Origin: an uncultured Flavobacteriales bacterium | Lineage (GTDB): Bacteria; Bacteroidota; Bacteroidia; Flavobacteriales; Crocinitomicaceae | Direction: 5' to 3' | Length of the DNA stretch: 10,685 nt | Assembly: GCA_946886545.1 (NCBI GenBank) | Contig: CAMPIU010000059.1 | Coordinates: 1 to 10,685, forward strand | Shown here: piece after piece, positions 1 to 7,153 of the stretch | Numbering within the stretch: the first letter of the stretch is position 1 | Layout: each line of letters opens with the position of its first letter | Position numbers and translations under genes: made by a program | Notes under the pieces: generated by a model | What the model saw: the letters and a program-made list of their open reading frames with translations, nothing else | Database searches by the model: none | What the model was told of the DNA's origin: nothing

Positions 1-223
1 GGTAGCTAAATACGCAGCTAAAAGAGCTGAGTTGAAAGCTGCCGGAGATTGGGATGCATTACAGCAATTGCCTGCGAACTCATCTAAAGTTCGTGTACAC
101 AATCGTTGTGGTTTAACTGGTCGTCCTCGTGGTTATATGCGTCAATTCGGTGTTTCACGTGTTACTTTCCGTGAAATGGCATTGGCTGGTAAAATCCCGG
201 GAGTTAAAAAAGCAAGTTGGTAA
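1..223 (+). CDS. rpsN: 30S ribosomal protein S14, 5' truncated by window edge
   Basis: The reading frame is open from the first bases (first full codon at 2) and gives the last 73 residues of S14, a protein of the 30S head. The core [17 protein letters not shown] and the ending [11 protein letters not shown] are typical of the family. Family full length is about 89 residues, so roughly 16 N-terminal residues lie outside the window. A TTG at 32 could be read as a start, but the codons before it ([10 protein letters not shown]) already match S14, so it is internal. This is the long, zinc-independent form: the paired cysteines of the short zinc-ribbon S14 are absent and only one Cys remains in the visible part. 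It precedes rpsH by 59 bases, the usual spc operon order. I am very sure of the identity. Confidence 0.97.
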   Translation, partial: VAKYAAKRAELKAAGDWDALQQLPANSSKVRVHNRCGLTGRPRGYMRQFGVSRVTFREMALAGKIPGVKKASW

Positions 224-228
224 AAGTC

Positions 229-261
229 TCTGTCAGTTGACAGATTGAAACTCTACCGAGT
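229..261 (+). other. Two small inverted repeats in the rpsN-rpsH spacer
   Basis: TCTGTC (229-234) and GACAGA (239-244) are perfectly complementary around AGTT. Directly after, ACTC (250-253) and GAGT (258-261) can pair around TACC. Both sit in the leader of rpsH. A role in S8-mediated feedback is possible because S8 is the known repressor of the spc operon in E. coli, but there the site is near rplE and I see no clear S8-site consensus here. Structure seen; function inferred. Confidence 0.4.
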
Positions 262-282
262 AATTAATAAAAGAAAAAGGAC

Positions 283-681
283 ATGTATACAGATCCTATT
301 GCAGATTTTCTTACACGAATTCGTAACGCGAGTATGGCTCGTTTGAAAACAGTGGAAATTCCTGGTTCAAACACAAAGCGTGCTATGACAGCAATCTTGT
401 TTGATCAAGGTTATATCGCGAATTACAAATTCGAAGAAGATGACAAACAAGGTGTGATTAGAATCGCATTGAAGTACAACCAATCAACAAAAGTTCCGGC
501 GATTACTAAGATAGACCGTGCGTCTCGTCCAGGTCTTCGTAAGTACTCCAGCGCATCAGAAATGCCGCGCGTATTGAATGGTTTGGGAATCGCTATCGTT
601 TCTACTTCTCGTGGAGTAATCACGGATAAAGAAGCAAGAAAAGAAAACGTTGGTGGAGAAGTTCTCTGCTACGTATATTAA
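283..681 (+). CDS. rpsH: 30S ribosomal protein S8
   Basis: The 132-residue product is S8, a primary 16S rRNA-binding protein of the 30S platform, and the feedback repressor of the spc operon in E. coli. The start [17 protein letters not shown] is the family N-terminus. The C-terminal RNA-binding part has [13 protein letters not shown] followed by GGEVLCYVY, the conserved end. Length matches the family (about 130). The ATG at 283 is chosen because it begins exactly at the conserved N-terminus. AAAAAGGAC just before it contains AGGA, but only two bases from the ATG, too close for a normal Shine-Dalgarno site. It lies 59 bases after rpsN and 66 before rplF; both of these unusually long spacers contain inverted repeats. 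Confidence 0.98.
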   Translation: MYTDPIADFLTRIRNASMARLKTVEIPGSNTKRAMTAILFDQGYIANYKFEEDDKQGVIRIALKYNQSTKVPAITKIDRASRPGLRKYSSASEMPRVLNGLGIAIVSTSRGVITDKEARKENVGGEVLCYVY

Positions 682-698
682 ATTAATGTAGAGATGCA

Positions 699-731
699 GA
701 TTGTGTGAAGTTCGCTTCATCTTTCGTAATC
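699..731 (+). other. Inverted repeat with TTCG loop in the rpsH-rplF spacer
   Basis: TGAAG (706-710) and CTTCA (715-719) pair perfectly around a TTCG tetraloop, extended by a G705-T720 wobble. GATT (699-702) and AATC (728-731) can close an outer helix across an internal loop. No T run follows, so this is not an intrinsic terminator. It could protect or pace the mRNA between rpsH and rplF; that role is inference. Confidence 0.4.
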
Positions 732-747
732 CATAATTAAAAAAGTA

Positions 748-1302
748 ATGTCAAGGATAGGTAAATCCCCAGTAACAATCCCGAGTGGAGTTGAAGTAAA
801 AGTGAACGGTACTACAGTTACCGTTAAAGGTCCGAAAGGAGAATTAACACAAGAAATTGATTCTTGTATAACAATCCAGATTGAAGGTTCAACAATCACT
901 TTTAGCCGCGCGTCTGATGCGCCAGATCATAGAGCAAAACACGGTTTATACCGTTCGCTTTTGTTTAATATGATAGCTGGAGTATCCGAAGGGTTCAAAA
1001 AGGAGTTAGAAGTAATCGGAGTAGGTTACCGTGCAACAGCAACTGGTCAGCAGTTGGAGTTAGCATTAGGTTATTCTCACCCGATTGTTATCGAGCTTCC
1101 TAAAGAAATTAAGGTATCTGCAGATACTCAAAAGGGTAAGGCACCATTGGTAACATTGGAGTCTTACGATAAACAACTTTTGGGCCAGGTTGCTGCCAAA
1201 ATTCGTTCCCTTCGTAAACCAGAGCCGTATAAAGGAAAAGGTATTCGCTTCTTGGGCGAAGAGATTAGAAGAAAAGCTGGTAAATCTGCAGGTAAAAAAT
1301 AA
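748..1302 (+). CDS. rplF: 50S ribosomal protein L6
   Basis: The 184-residue product is L6, which binds 23S rRNA near the sarcin-ricin loop, at the factor-binding site of the large subunit. The N-terminus [17 protein letters not shown] and the signature [11 protein letters not shown] (around residues 157-167) are diagnostic. The two repeated L6 folds cover about residues 10-82 and 90-165, and a basic tail ([11 protein letters not shown]) ends the protein. Length is normal. The upstream sequence TTAAAAAAGTA is A-rich with no Shine-Dalgarno core. rplR follows after 11 bases, so the two are surely cotranscribed. Confidence 0.98.
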   Translation: MSRIGKSPVTIPSGVEVKVNGTTVTVKGPKGELTQEIDSCITIQIEGSTITFSRASDAPDHRAKHGLYRSLLFNMIAGVSEGFKKELEVIGVGYRATATGQQLELALGYSHPIVIELPKEIKVSADTQKGKAPLVTLESYDKQLLGQVAAKIRSLRKPEPYKGKGIRFLGEEIRRKAGKSAGKK

Positions 1303-1313
1303 TTTTAAAAGTT

Positions 1314-1667
1314 ATGGCATTTAGTAAATTAAACAGAAGAGCAAAAATTAAGAGAAGAATCAGAAAGAAAATTTCTGGTACTACTTTAGTGCCTCGCCTA
1401 TCTGTATTCCGTTCAAATAAGCAGATTTATGCTCAATTGATTGATGATACAAAAGGTGTGACACTAGTCGCTGCTTCTTCTTACAAGAACAAAGCTGCTG
1501 ATAAGAAAAACAAATCTGATCAGGCTGCTGTTGTAGGAAAAGAAATCGCTTCTAAAGCGGTGAAAGCTGGCGTAGAAACAGTTGTATTTGATCGTAACGG
1601 GTATTTATACCACGGTCGTGTTAAATCATTAGCTGATTCAGCTAGAGAAGGTGGACTTAAATTTTAA
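1314..1667 (+). CDS. rplR: 50S ribosomal protein L18
   Basis: The 117-residue product is L18, a 5S rRNA-binding protein of the central protuberance. It has the basic N-terminal arm ([19 protein letters not shown], residues 5-23), then [19 protein letters not shown] and the C-terminal [18 protein letters not shown] and AREGGLKF, all standard. Length matches the family. It sits 11 bases after rplF and only five bases before rpsE, which suggests translational coupling to S5. No oddities. Confidence 0.98.
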   Translation: MAFSKLNRRAKIKRRIRKKISGTTLVPRLSVFRSNKQIYAQLIDDTKGVTLVAASSYKNKAADKKNKSDQAAVVGKEIASKAVKAGVETVVFDRNGYLYHGRVKSLADSAREGGLKF

Positions 1668-1672
1668 TCATC

Positions 1673-2191
1673 ATGGCAGCAATTATAGGAAATAGAGTAA
1701 AAGCCTCTGATATAGAGCTTAAAGATAAATTGGTATCTGTGAACCGTGTGACTAAAGTAACAAAAGGTGGTCGTACATTCAGTTTCTCAGCTATCGTAGT
1801 TGTTGGGGATGAAAACGGTATCGTAGGTCATGGTCTTGGTAAGGCAAAAGAAGTAACGGAAGCGATTACAAAAGGAATCGATGATGCGAAAAAGAACCTT
1901 ATCAAAGTTCCGATCTTAAGAGGTACAGTTCCTCACGCTCAAAAAGGAAAATTCGGTGGTGCAGAAGTTTTATTGAAACCTGCAACAAATGGTACAGGAG
2001 TTATCGCCGGTGGTGCGATGCGTGCAGTTTTAGAATCTGTAGGTGTTCACAATGTATTGGCAAAATCTCAAGGATCATCCAATCCACATAACGTTGTTAA
2101 AGCAACGATCAATGCATTGGCGTCTATGCGCGATGCAGCTGCAGTTGCACGTCAACGTGGAATTAGTATGGACAAAGTGTTTAACGGTTAA
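1673..2191 (+). CDS. rpsE: 30S ribosomal protein S5
   Basis: The 172-residue product is S5, which lies at the mRNA entry side of the 30S subunit, affects decoding accuracy and is the classic site of spectinomycin-resistance changes. The N-terminal double-stranded-RNA-binding fold spans about residues 14-78 and includes [20 protein letters not shown]; the loop with KGG is the spectinomycin-linked loop and looks wild type. The C-terminal domain has [19 protein letters not shown] and ends in RGISMDKVF. Length is normal. It begins five bases after rplR and ends 12 bases before rpmD. Confidence 0.98.
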   Translation: MAAIIGNRVKASDIELKDKLVSVNRVTKVTKGGRTFSFSAIVVVGDENGIVGHGLGKAKEVTEAITKGIDDAKKNLIKVPILRGTVPHAQKGKFGGAEVLLKPATNGTGVIAGGAMRAVLESVGVHNVLAKSQGSSNPHNVVKATINALASMRDAAAVARQRGISMDKVFNG

Positions 2192-2203
2192 TATTAAAAT
2201 AGT

Positions 2204-2380
2204 ATGGCAACGATTAAAATCAAACAAGTTCGCAGTGCTATCAAACGCCCGGCTCGTCAGAAAAAAACGATTCAAGCGTTAGGATTTAGCCGTTTGAACC
2301 AAGTAATTGAGAAAGAAGCAACTCCGCAAATCCTTGGCATGATCAAGAAAGTTGAGCATTTGGTACAAGTTGTAGATTAA
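2204..2380 (+). CDS. rpmD: 50S ribosomal protein L30
   Basis: This short gene encodes 58 residues beginning MATIKIKQVRSAIKRPARQK and including TIQALGFSRLNQ, which matches the L30 pattern of a short beta strand, the basic RxxIxRP segment, and a helix entered through LG(F/L)xxxN. L30 is a small 23S rRNA-binding protein of the 50S subunit, present in many but not all bacteria. Its position between rpsE and rplO is the standard one. The ATG at 2204 is 12 bases after the rpsE stop, and the TAA at 2378-2380 is 20 bases before rplO. A longer overlapping frame at 2043-2282 is only a shadow of rpsE and this gene. Confidence 0.96.
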   Translation: MATIKIKQVRSAIKRPARQKKTIQALGFSRLNQVIEKEATPQILGMIKKVEHLVQVVD

Positions 2381-2400
2381 TACTTTAAAACGAATTATCC

Positions 2401-2847
2401 ATGAATTTAAATAATTTAACGCCTGCGAAAGGATCCGTTCTATCTGATAAGAGAATTGGTCGTGGACACGGTTCTGGTGGCGGTGGTACTGCTACGCGCG
2501 GTCACAAAGGAGCGAAATCTCGTTCTGGTTATTCTAAGAAAATTGGATTCGAAGGGGGACAAATGCCGTTACAACGACGTGTTCCTAAGTTCGGATTCAA
2601 AAACATCAACAGAGTTGAATACAAAGCAATCAATTTGGATGCTATTCAATCTTTGGTTGAACGTAAGAATGTAACTGATATTACTATCGAAGTACTACGT
2701 GAAAATGGTTTGGTATCCCGCAATGACTTGGTGAAAATCCTTGGTCGTGGAGAGCTTAAATCAAAAGTAACCATTAGTGCTCACAAGTTTTCTTCTTCTG
2801 CAAAAGCAGGAATTGAAGCTCAAGGTGGTAGTATTTCAGAAATCTAA
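2401..2847 (+). CDS. rplO: 50S ribosomal protein L15
   Basis: The 148-residue product is L15, a late-assembly 50S protein bound to 23S rRNA. It shows the extended Gly/Arg/Lys-rich N-terminal arm (GRGHGSGGGGTATRGHKGAK, about residues 21-40), followed by FEGGQMPLQRRVPKFGFKN (about 50-68) and a globular C-terminal half ending AQGGSISEI. Length fits the family. Start MNLNNLTPAKGS is the conserved N-terminus. The last codons and the 23-base spacer to secY include a promoter-like box (2849-2856), so secY may be transcribed partly apart from rplO. Confidence 0.97.
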   Translation: MNLNNLTPAKGSVLSDKRIGRGHGSGGGGTATRGHKGAKSRSGYSKKIGFEGGQMPLQRRVPKFGFKNINRVEYKAINLDAIQSLVERKNVTDITIEVLRENGLVSRNDLVKILGRGELKSKVTISAHKFSSSAKAGIEAQGGSISEI

Positions 2848-2848
2848 T

Positions 2849-2856
2849 TAACTTTG
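2849..2856 (+). promoter_or_regulatory. Candidate Bacteroidota -7 box before secY
   Basis: TAACTTTG followed by C matches the TAnnTTTG -7 consensus of the Bacteroidota primary sigma factor exactly. It ends 14 bases before the secY ATG, so a transcript would have a very short leader made largely of T. I do not see a good TTG/TTTG -33 element at the expected distance inside the end of rplO, which weakens the call. Confidence 0.4.
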
Positions 2857-2870
2857 CCGACATTTTTTTT

Positions 2871-4223
2871 ATGAAACGGTTTATACAAAACATAAAAAAC
2901 ATCTGGAAAGTAGAAGAGTTAAGAAAGCGTATCTTATTGACGCTTTTCTTAATTCTTGTATACCGTATCGGATCGTTTATCATGTTACCTGGCGTGAATG
3001 CAGAGGCTGTAATGGCTAATGCATCCAGCAAAGGAGGTGACAACGTACTTGAATCATTGTTGTCGATGTTCTCGGGAGGTGGATTTACCAACGTGTCAAT
3101 TATGGCGTTAGGGATCATGCCTTACATCAGTGCATCGATTATTATGCAATTACTGGGAATGGCTGTTCCGGCTGTTCAGAAAATGCAGAACGAAGGTGAA
3201 TCGGGTAGAAAACAAATCAATACGTATACTCGCGTACTTACAATTATAATTTGTGCTGTTCAGGCTCCAAGTTATATCTCGTTGTATGCGTCTAGTATTA
3301 AAGGTGCATTGCCTGCTGATCAATCCATGTTATGGTGGACAACAGCGGTGTCTTGTATGGTTGCCGGTTCAATGTTTGCTGTATGGTTAGGTGAGCGCAT
3401 TACAGATAAAGGAATTGGGAATGGTATCTCCTTATTGATTACCGTTGGGATCTTGTCCCGTCTCCCATCTTCATTTCTTGCTGAAATGGCTGCTAACAAA
3501 GATTTCCCGCTTAAGATCGTTTTGGAGATCATCGTATTCATGCTTATTGTACTTGGAACAATCCTTATTGTTCAGGGTGTACGTAAAGTTCCTTTAAACA
3601 CAGCGAAACGTGTTGTTGGAGCCAGAGCAGTGGATGAGCAAGGTGCCCGCAATTATTTACCGCTTAAGGTGAATGCTTCGGGTGTAATGCCAATCATTTT
3701 CGCGCAAGCGATTATGACAATTCCGGTGATGATTTTCTCTCAGCAAGATCCCAAAGGGGGAGGAAGTGTTATTCAATATGCTTTAGGTGATACACACGGT
3801 GTTCCTTACAACGCATTGTTAGCACTTTTGATTATCGTATTTACGTACTTCTATACTGCAATTATGATCAATCCACGTAAAATGGCGGATGATTTAAAGC
3901 GCAGTGGGGGCTTTATCCCTGGGGTTCGTCCCGGAGATGAGACTGCTGAGTATATAGACTCGTTGGTATCTCGTATTACTTTGCCCGGATCTATGTTCCT
4001 GGCGTTGATTGCGATTTTACCATCTATTGCTTACGCAGCAAATATTACTTCTGGTTTTGAGTATTTCTTCGGAGGAACTTCGTTGTTAATCATGGTGGGA
4101 GTAGTTTTAGATACCCTTCAACAAATCGAATCTTACTTATTGAACCGTCACATGGATGGTTTGATGGAAGGATCCCGTGTTAGAGGAAGAAGAAGTGTAA
4201 ACGAAATGTCATCAGGTTTCTAG
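2871..4223 (+). CDS. secY: Preprotein translocase subunit SecY
   Basis: The 450-residue product is SecY, the pore subunit of the SecYEG channel in the inner membrane. Ten hydrophobic segments can be placed at about residues 21-40, 75-97, 121-140, 153-174, 186-206, 214-236, 270-290, 312-333, 371-390 and 401-424. Family motifs include LPGVN after segment 1, the plug-region stretch MFSGGGFTNVSIMALGIMPY, GERITDKGIGNG, and the cytosolic SecA/ribosome-contact loop FIPGVRPGDETAEYID, whose Arg353 aligns with the functionally critical arginine of E. coli SecY. Length is typical. It starts 23 bases after rplO and is followed three bases later by infA, without the adk or map genes found here in many other bacteria. 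Confidence 0.98.
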   Translation: MKRFIQNIKNIWKVEELRKRILLTLFLILVYRIGSFIMLPGVNAEAVMANASSKGGDNVLESLLSMFSGGGFTNVSIMALGIMPYISASIIMQLLGMAVPAVQKMQNEGESGRKQINTYTRVLTIIICAVQAPSYISLYASSIKGALPADQSMLWWTTAVSCMVAGSMFAVWLGERITDKGIGNGISLLITVGILSRLPSSFLAEMAANKDFPLKIVLEIIVFMLIVLGTILIVQGVRKVPLNTAKRVVGARAVDEQGARNYLPLKVNASGVMPIIFAQAIMTIPVMIFSQQDPKGGGSVIQYALGDTHGVPYNALLALLIIVFTYFYTAIMINPRKMADDLKRSGGFIPGVRPGDETAEYIDSLVSRITLPGSMFLALIAILPSIAYAANITSGFEYFFGGTSLLIMVGVVLDTLQQIESYLLNRHMDGLMEGSRVRGRRSVNEMSSGF

Positions 4224-4226
4224 ATT

Positions 4227-4445
4227 ATGGCTAAACAGGCATCAATAGAACAAGACGGAACGATCATCGAGGCATTGTCTAATGCAATGTTTCGTGTCGA
4301 ATTGGAGAATGGACACGTTATTACGGCGCACATTTCAGGTAAAATGAGAATGTTCTACATTAAAATTTTACCTGGTGACCGAGTGAAAGTGGAAATGTCT
4401 CCATATGATTTAACTAAAGGACGTATTTCTTTCCGCTACAAATAA
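4227..4445 (+). CDS. infA: Translation initiation factor IF-1
   Basis: The 72-residue product is IF-1, a single OB-fold protein that occupies the ribosomal A site during initiation together with IF-2 and IF-3. The sequence [20 protein letters not shown], then [20 protein letters not shown] and [20 protein letters not shown], matches the family over its whole length. It begins three bases after the secY stop codon, so re-initiation by ribosomes finishing secY is plausible. rpmJ follows after 34 bases. Confidence 0.98.
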   Translation: MAKQASIEQDGTIIEALSNAMFRVELENGHVITAHISGKMRMFYIKILPGDRVKVEMSPYDLTKGRISFRYK

Positions 4446-4479
4446 TTTGTAAGAAAGAACTCCGATAAAAAAGCAAAAT

Positions 4480-4596
4480 ATGAAAGTAAGAGCTTCAGTA
4501 AAAAAACGATCTGTAGATTGCAAGATCGTGAAGAGAAAAGGAAGAGTTTACGTGATTAACAAAAAGAATCCTAAACTAAAACAAAGACAAGGGTAA
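4480..4596 (+). CDS. rpmJ: 50S ribosomal protein L36, cysteine-poor form
   Basis: This gene encodes 38 residues beginning [10 protein letters not shown] and ending [12 protein letters not shown], the family ends and exact usual length. L36 is a tiny late-assembling 50S protein. In the zinc-binding form a C-x2-C...C...H set holds a zinc ion; here the first cysteine position is Ser, the second (DCKIV) is kept, the third is Asn (VYVIN) and the histidine is Leu (NPKL). It therefore cannot form the standard zinc ribbon and belongs to the C-minus type. It lies 34 bases after infA and two bases before rpsM. Confidence 0.96.
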   Translation: MKVRASVKKRSVDCKIVKRKGRVYVINKKNPKLKQRQG

Positions 4597-4598
4597 TT

Positions 4599-4973
4599 AT
4601 GGCACGTATCGCAGGTATTGATCTACCAAAAAACAAGAGAGGTGTAATCGGTTTGACATACATCTTTGGAATTGGTCGTAGCACGGCTAAGAAAGTACTA
4701 GTTAATAATGGAATTGATGAAAACATCAAAGTACAAGATTGGAATGACGATCAGATTGCTTTGATCCGTACATCTATTTCAGAGATTAAGACAGAAGGAC
4801 AATTGCGTTCTGAGATCCAGTTGAACATTAAGCGTTTGATGGATATCGGATGTACACGTGGAATTCGTCACCGTGCTGGTCTTCCATTGAGAGGTCAACG
4901 TACGAAAAACAACTCTCGTACTAGAAAAGGTAGAAGAAAAACAGTTGCTAACAAGAAGAAAGCAACTAAATAA
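4599..4973 (+). CDS. rpsM: 30S ribosomal protein S13
   Basis: The 124-residue product is S13, located in the 30S head, where it contacts the P-site tRNA and forms intersubunit bridges. [20 protein letters not shown], the helix-two-turn-helix region with [14 protein letters not shown], and the basic C-terminal tail containing [20 protein letters not shown] followed by Lys/Arg-rich residues are all diagnostic. Length is normal. It begins two bases after rpmJ and ends nine before rpsK. In E. coli the S4 protein represses this operon through a pseudoknot at the rpsM start; the tight rpmJ-rpsM junction here leaves no spacer for such a structure. Confidence 0.98.
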   Translation: MARIAGIDLPKNKRGVIGLTYIFGIGRSTAKKVLVNNGIDENIKVQDWNDDQIALIRTSISEIKTEGQLRSEIQLNIKRLMDIGCTRGIRHRAGLPLRGQRTKNNSRTRKGRRKTVANKKKATK

Positions 4974-4982
4974 TAGTTAGAA

Positions 4983-5369
4983 ATGGCAAAAGCAAATCAA
5001 AAGAAGAAGAAAAACGTCAAAGTAGACGCGGCGGGTGAAGCGCATATTCAAGCTACCTTCAACAACGTGATTATTTCTTTGACGAACAACGCAGGTCAAG
5101 TTATTTCTTGGTCTTCCGCTGGAAAAATGGGCTTCAAAGGTTCTAAAAAGAACACTCCGTATGCTGCACAAATTGCTGCTGAGGATGCATCTAAAGAAGC
5201 ACATGACTTCGGATTACGTAGAGTGCGGGTATTTGTGAAGGGACCAGGTGCTGGTCGTGAATCAGCAATACGTGCAATTCACAATCATGGTATCGAGGTA
5301 ATCGAGATCATTGACGTGACTCCACTTCCGCACAATGGTTGTCGTCCACCAAAAAGACGTCGCGTTTAA
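4983..5369 (+). CDS. rpsK: 30S ribosomal protein S11
   Basis: The 128-residue product is S11, a 30S platform protein near the mRNA exit and the E-site. After a lysine-rich start ([14 protein letters not shown]) come [39 protein letters not shown], and [19 protein letters not shown], followed by the highly conserved C-terminal [13 protein letters not shown]. Length is typical. The spacer to rpsM is nine bases, while 84 structured bases separate it from rpsD. Confidence 0.98.
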   Translation: MAKANQKKKKNVKVDAAGEAHIQATFNNVIISLTNNAGQVISWSSAGKMGFKGSKKNTPYAAQIAAEDASKEAHDFGLRRVRVFVKGPGAGRESAIRAIHNHGIEVIEIIDVTPLPHNGCRPPKRRRV

Positions 5370-5385
5370 TAATAGTAATTTAATC

Positions 5386-5440
5386 TTAAGGGGAAAAATT
5401 GATTATCGAAGGACAAGCCTTAATTCATAATCCCCCTTTT
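5386..5440 (+). promoter_or_regulatory. Structured leader before rpsD, candidate S4 feedback or partial terminator site
   Basis: AAGGGG (5388-5393) pairs with CCCCTT (5433-5438). GATTAT (5401-5406) pairs with ATAATC (5427-5432) directly stacked on it, across a seven-base bulge. AAGG (5409-5412) pairs with CCTT (5418-5421) around ACAAG. An alternative helix, TTAAGG (5386-5391) with CCTTAA (5418-5423), excludes the first and third helices. TTTTATAGTTTT follows, a weak terminator-like tail. S4 is a known autoregulator in E. coli and Bacillus, so rpsD feedback is a reasonable guess, not shown. Confidence 0.45.
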
Positions 5441-5453
5441 ATAGTTTTATAGT

Positions 5454-6065
5454 ATGGCAAGATATACAGGCCCAAAATCGAAAATTGCTCGTCGTTTTCG
5501 CGACCCAATTTTCGGTCCAGATAAATCTCTGGACAAAAGACAGTACGGACCGGGACAACACGGACCGAACAAACGTAGAGGAGGAAAACAATCGGAATAT
5601 GCAATTCAGTTAACTGAAAAGCAAAAAGCGAAGTACACTTACGGAATTTTAGAGCGTCAATTCTCTAATTTGTTTAAAAAAGCGCAACGCATGAAAGGTA
5701 TTACAGGTGAAAACTTGTTGCAATTATGTGAAATGCGTTTAGACAATACAGTATACCGTTTAGGAATTGCTCCTTCTCGTCGTGCTGCTCGTCAGTTGGT
5801 AACTCACAGACACATTGTTGTAAATGGTGATGTAGTAAACATCCCATCTTATACTTTGCGTATCGGTGATGTTGTAAGTGTACGTGAAAAGTCAAAGTCT
5901 TTAGAGGCAATTACTTCTTCATTGACAACTTCAACAAATAAGCGTTATGATTGGTTGGATTGGGATTCAAATTTAAAAGCCGGAAAGTTTTTAAGTATTC
6001 CTTCTCGTGATATGATCCCTGAGAATATCAAAGAACAATTAATCGTCGAATTATACTCTAAATAA
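5454..6065 (+). CDS. rpsD: 30S ribosomal protein S4
   Basis: The 203-residue product is S4, a primary 16S rRNA-binding protein that nucleates 30S assembly and, in several bacteria, represses its own operon. The N-terminus [20 protein letters not shown] lacks zinc-binding cysteines, so it is the zinc-independent type; [20 protein letters not shown] follows. The S4 RNA-binding domain covers about residues 93-155 ([20 protein letters not shown], then [14 protein letters not shown]), and the end [12 protein letters not shown] is standard. Length is normal. It is flanked by the two longest structured spacers of the alpha half, 84 bases before and 95 after, which fits a gene under its own post-transcriptional control, though that is inference. 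Confidence 0.98.
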   Translation: MARYTGPKSKIARRFRDPIFGPDKSLDKRQYGPGQHGPNKRRGGKQSEYAIQLTEKQKAKYTYGILERQFSNLFKKAQRMKGITGENLLQLCEMRLDNTVYRLGIAPSRRAARQLVTHRHIVVNGDVVNIPSYTLRIGDVVSVREKSKSLEAITSSLTTSTNKRYDWLDWDSNLKAGKFLSIPSRDMIPENIKEQLIVELYSK

Positions 6066-6073
6066 TAAATCAT

Positions 6074-6142
6074 ATTGAATCACAGCTAAAGGGTTTGATT
6101 GACTTTTCTTCAATCTGTCAAACCGCGCAACTGTGAAACAAT
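6074..6142 (+). promoter_or_regulatory. Long imperfect hairpin in the rpsD-rpoA spacer
   Basis: Nested complementary segments are: ATTG (6074-6077) with CAAT (6139-6142); TCACAG (6080-6085) with CTGTGA (6131-6136); GGTTTG (6092-6097) with CAAACC (6119-6124); ATTGA (6098-6102) with TCAAT (6110-6114) around a seven-base loop. The internal loops are symmetric (AA/AA and CTAAAG/GCGCAA) and the top helix has a CTGT bulge on its 3' side. No T run follows, so termination is unlikely. It ends 18 bases before the rpoA ATG and could be a regulatory protein-binding site or an mRNA processing/stability element. Confidence 0.5.
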
Positions 6143-6160
6143 TAAAAAGAAGAAAACAAA

Positions 6161-7153
6161 ATGGCAATTTTAGATTTTCAAAAGCCTGACAAGGTAATAA
6201 TGATTCAGTCGGATGAGCGCAAGGGACAATTTGAATTTCGTCCTCTTGAACCTGGCTACGGAATTACAGTAGGAAACGCATTACGTCGTATCTTGCTTTC
6301 TTCTTTAGAAGGTTACGCTATTTCATCGGTGCGCATCGAAGGTGTAGACCATGAGTTCGCAACGTTGAAAGGTATCGTTGAAGACGTAACTGAGATCGTT
6401 TTGAATTTGAAACAAGTTCGCTTCAAACAACAAATCGAGGGTACGGATAACGAAACAGTTGTTGTTTCTATTTCCGGACAAGATAAGTTGACTGCTGGTG
6501 ATTTAGGTAAATTCACATCCGGATTCCAGGTGTTGAACCCGGATTTAGTGATTTGTAACATGGAATCTTCTGTAAAATTGGAGATGGAGTTGACAATCGT
6601 TAAAGGACGTGGTTACCTTCCTGCTGAAGAGAACAAAACAGGGAATTCACCATTTGGAACGATTTTTATCGATTCAATTTTTACGCCGGTTGTAAACGTT
6701 AAATACACGATTGAAAATTACCGTGTAGAGCAAAAAACGGATTACGAAAAATTGGTTTTGGAATTGACTACAGATGGTTCAATACATCCGAAAGATGCCT
6801 TGAAAGAAGCTGCAAAAATCCTGATACATCACTTTATGTTGTTCTCTGATGAGCGTATCACTTTAGATAGTGAGGTGAAATCTGAAACAGAAGAGTTTGA
6901 TGAGACATCTTTGCACATGCGTCAATTGTTGAAAACAAAACTAGTAGATATGGATCTTTCGGTTCGTGCTCTGAATTGTTTGAAAGCAGCAGACGTTGAA
7001 ACATTGGGTGACTTGGTTTCTTACAACAAGAATGACTTATTGAAGTTCCGTAACTTCGGTAAGAAATCATTGACTGAATTGGAAGACTTAGTAGATTCTA
7101 AAGGATTGAACTTTGGAATGAATGTAGCTAAGTACAAATTAGATAAAGACTAG
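6161..7153 (+). CDS. rpoA: DNA-directed RNA polymerase subunit alpha
   Basis: The 330-residue product is the alpha subunit, whose dimer scaffolds assembly of beta and beta'. The N-terminal assembly domain (about 1-232) contains [20 protein letters not shown] and [20 protein letters not shown] Glu-rich linker (about 238-258) leads to the C-terminal domain (about 259-320), with VRALNCLK and [14 protein letters not shown]. Arg269, Asn272 and Cys273 align with E. coli Arg265, Asn268 and Cys269, so the UP-element-binding face appears intact. Length is typical. The leader (AAAAAGAAGAAAACAAA just before ATG) is purely A-rich with no Shine-Dalgarno core. The gene lies in a 95/93-base pair of structured spacers, which may tune its expression apart from the ribosomal proteins. 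Confidence 0.98.
   Translation: MAILDFQKPDKVIMIQSDERKGQFEFRPLEPGYGITVGNALRRILLSSLEGYAISSVRIEGVDHEFATLKGIVEDVTEIVLNLKQVRFKQQIEGTDNETVVVSISGQDKLTAGDLGKFTSGFQVLNPDLVICNMESSVKLEMELTIVKGRGYLPAEENKTGNSPFGTIFIDSIFTPVVNVKYTIENYRVEQKTDYEKLVLELTTDGSIHPKDALKEAAKILIHHFMLFSDERITLDSEVKSETEEFDETSLHMRQLLKTKLVDMDLSVRALNCLKAADVETLGDLVSYNKNDLLKFRNFGKKSLTELEDLVDSKGLNFGMNVAKYKLDKD

Noticed and set aside
32..223. Short gene starting at TTG 32
   Set aside because: The codons before the TTG continue the S14 sequence, so this is the middle of a truncated rpsN.
2043..2282. 79-codon + strand frame overlapping the end of rpsE and the start of rpmD
   Set aside because: It is out of frame with both real genes and its product resembles nothing; rpmD in its own frame is a clear L30.
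2774..3118. 114-codon open frame on the - strand across the rplO-secY junction
   Set aside because: It lies opposite two well-identified genes, has no family resemblance I can see and no promoter or leader. It is best explained as a shadow frame.
4441..4479. Promoter before rpmJ based on TAATTTG
   Set aside because: The spacing between TA and TTTG is one base too short for the -7 consensus, and the gene fits plain cotranscription.
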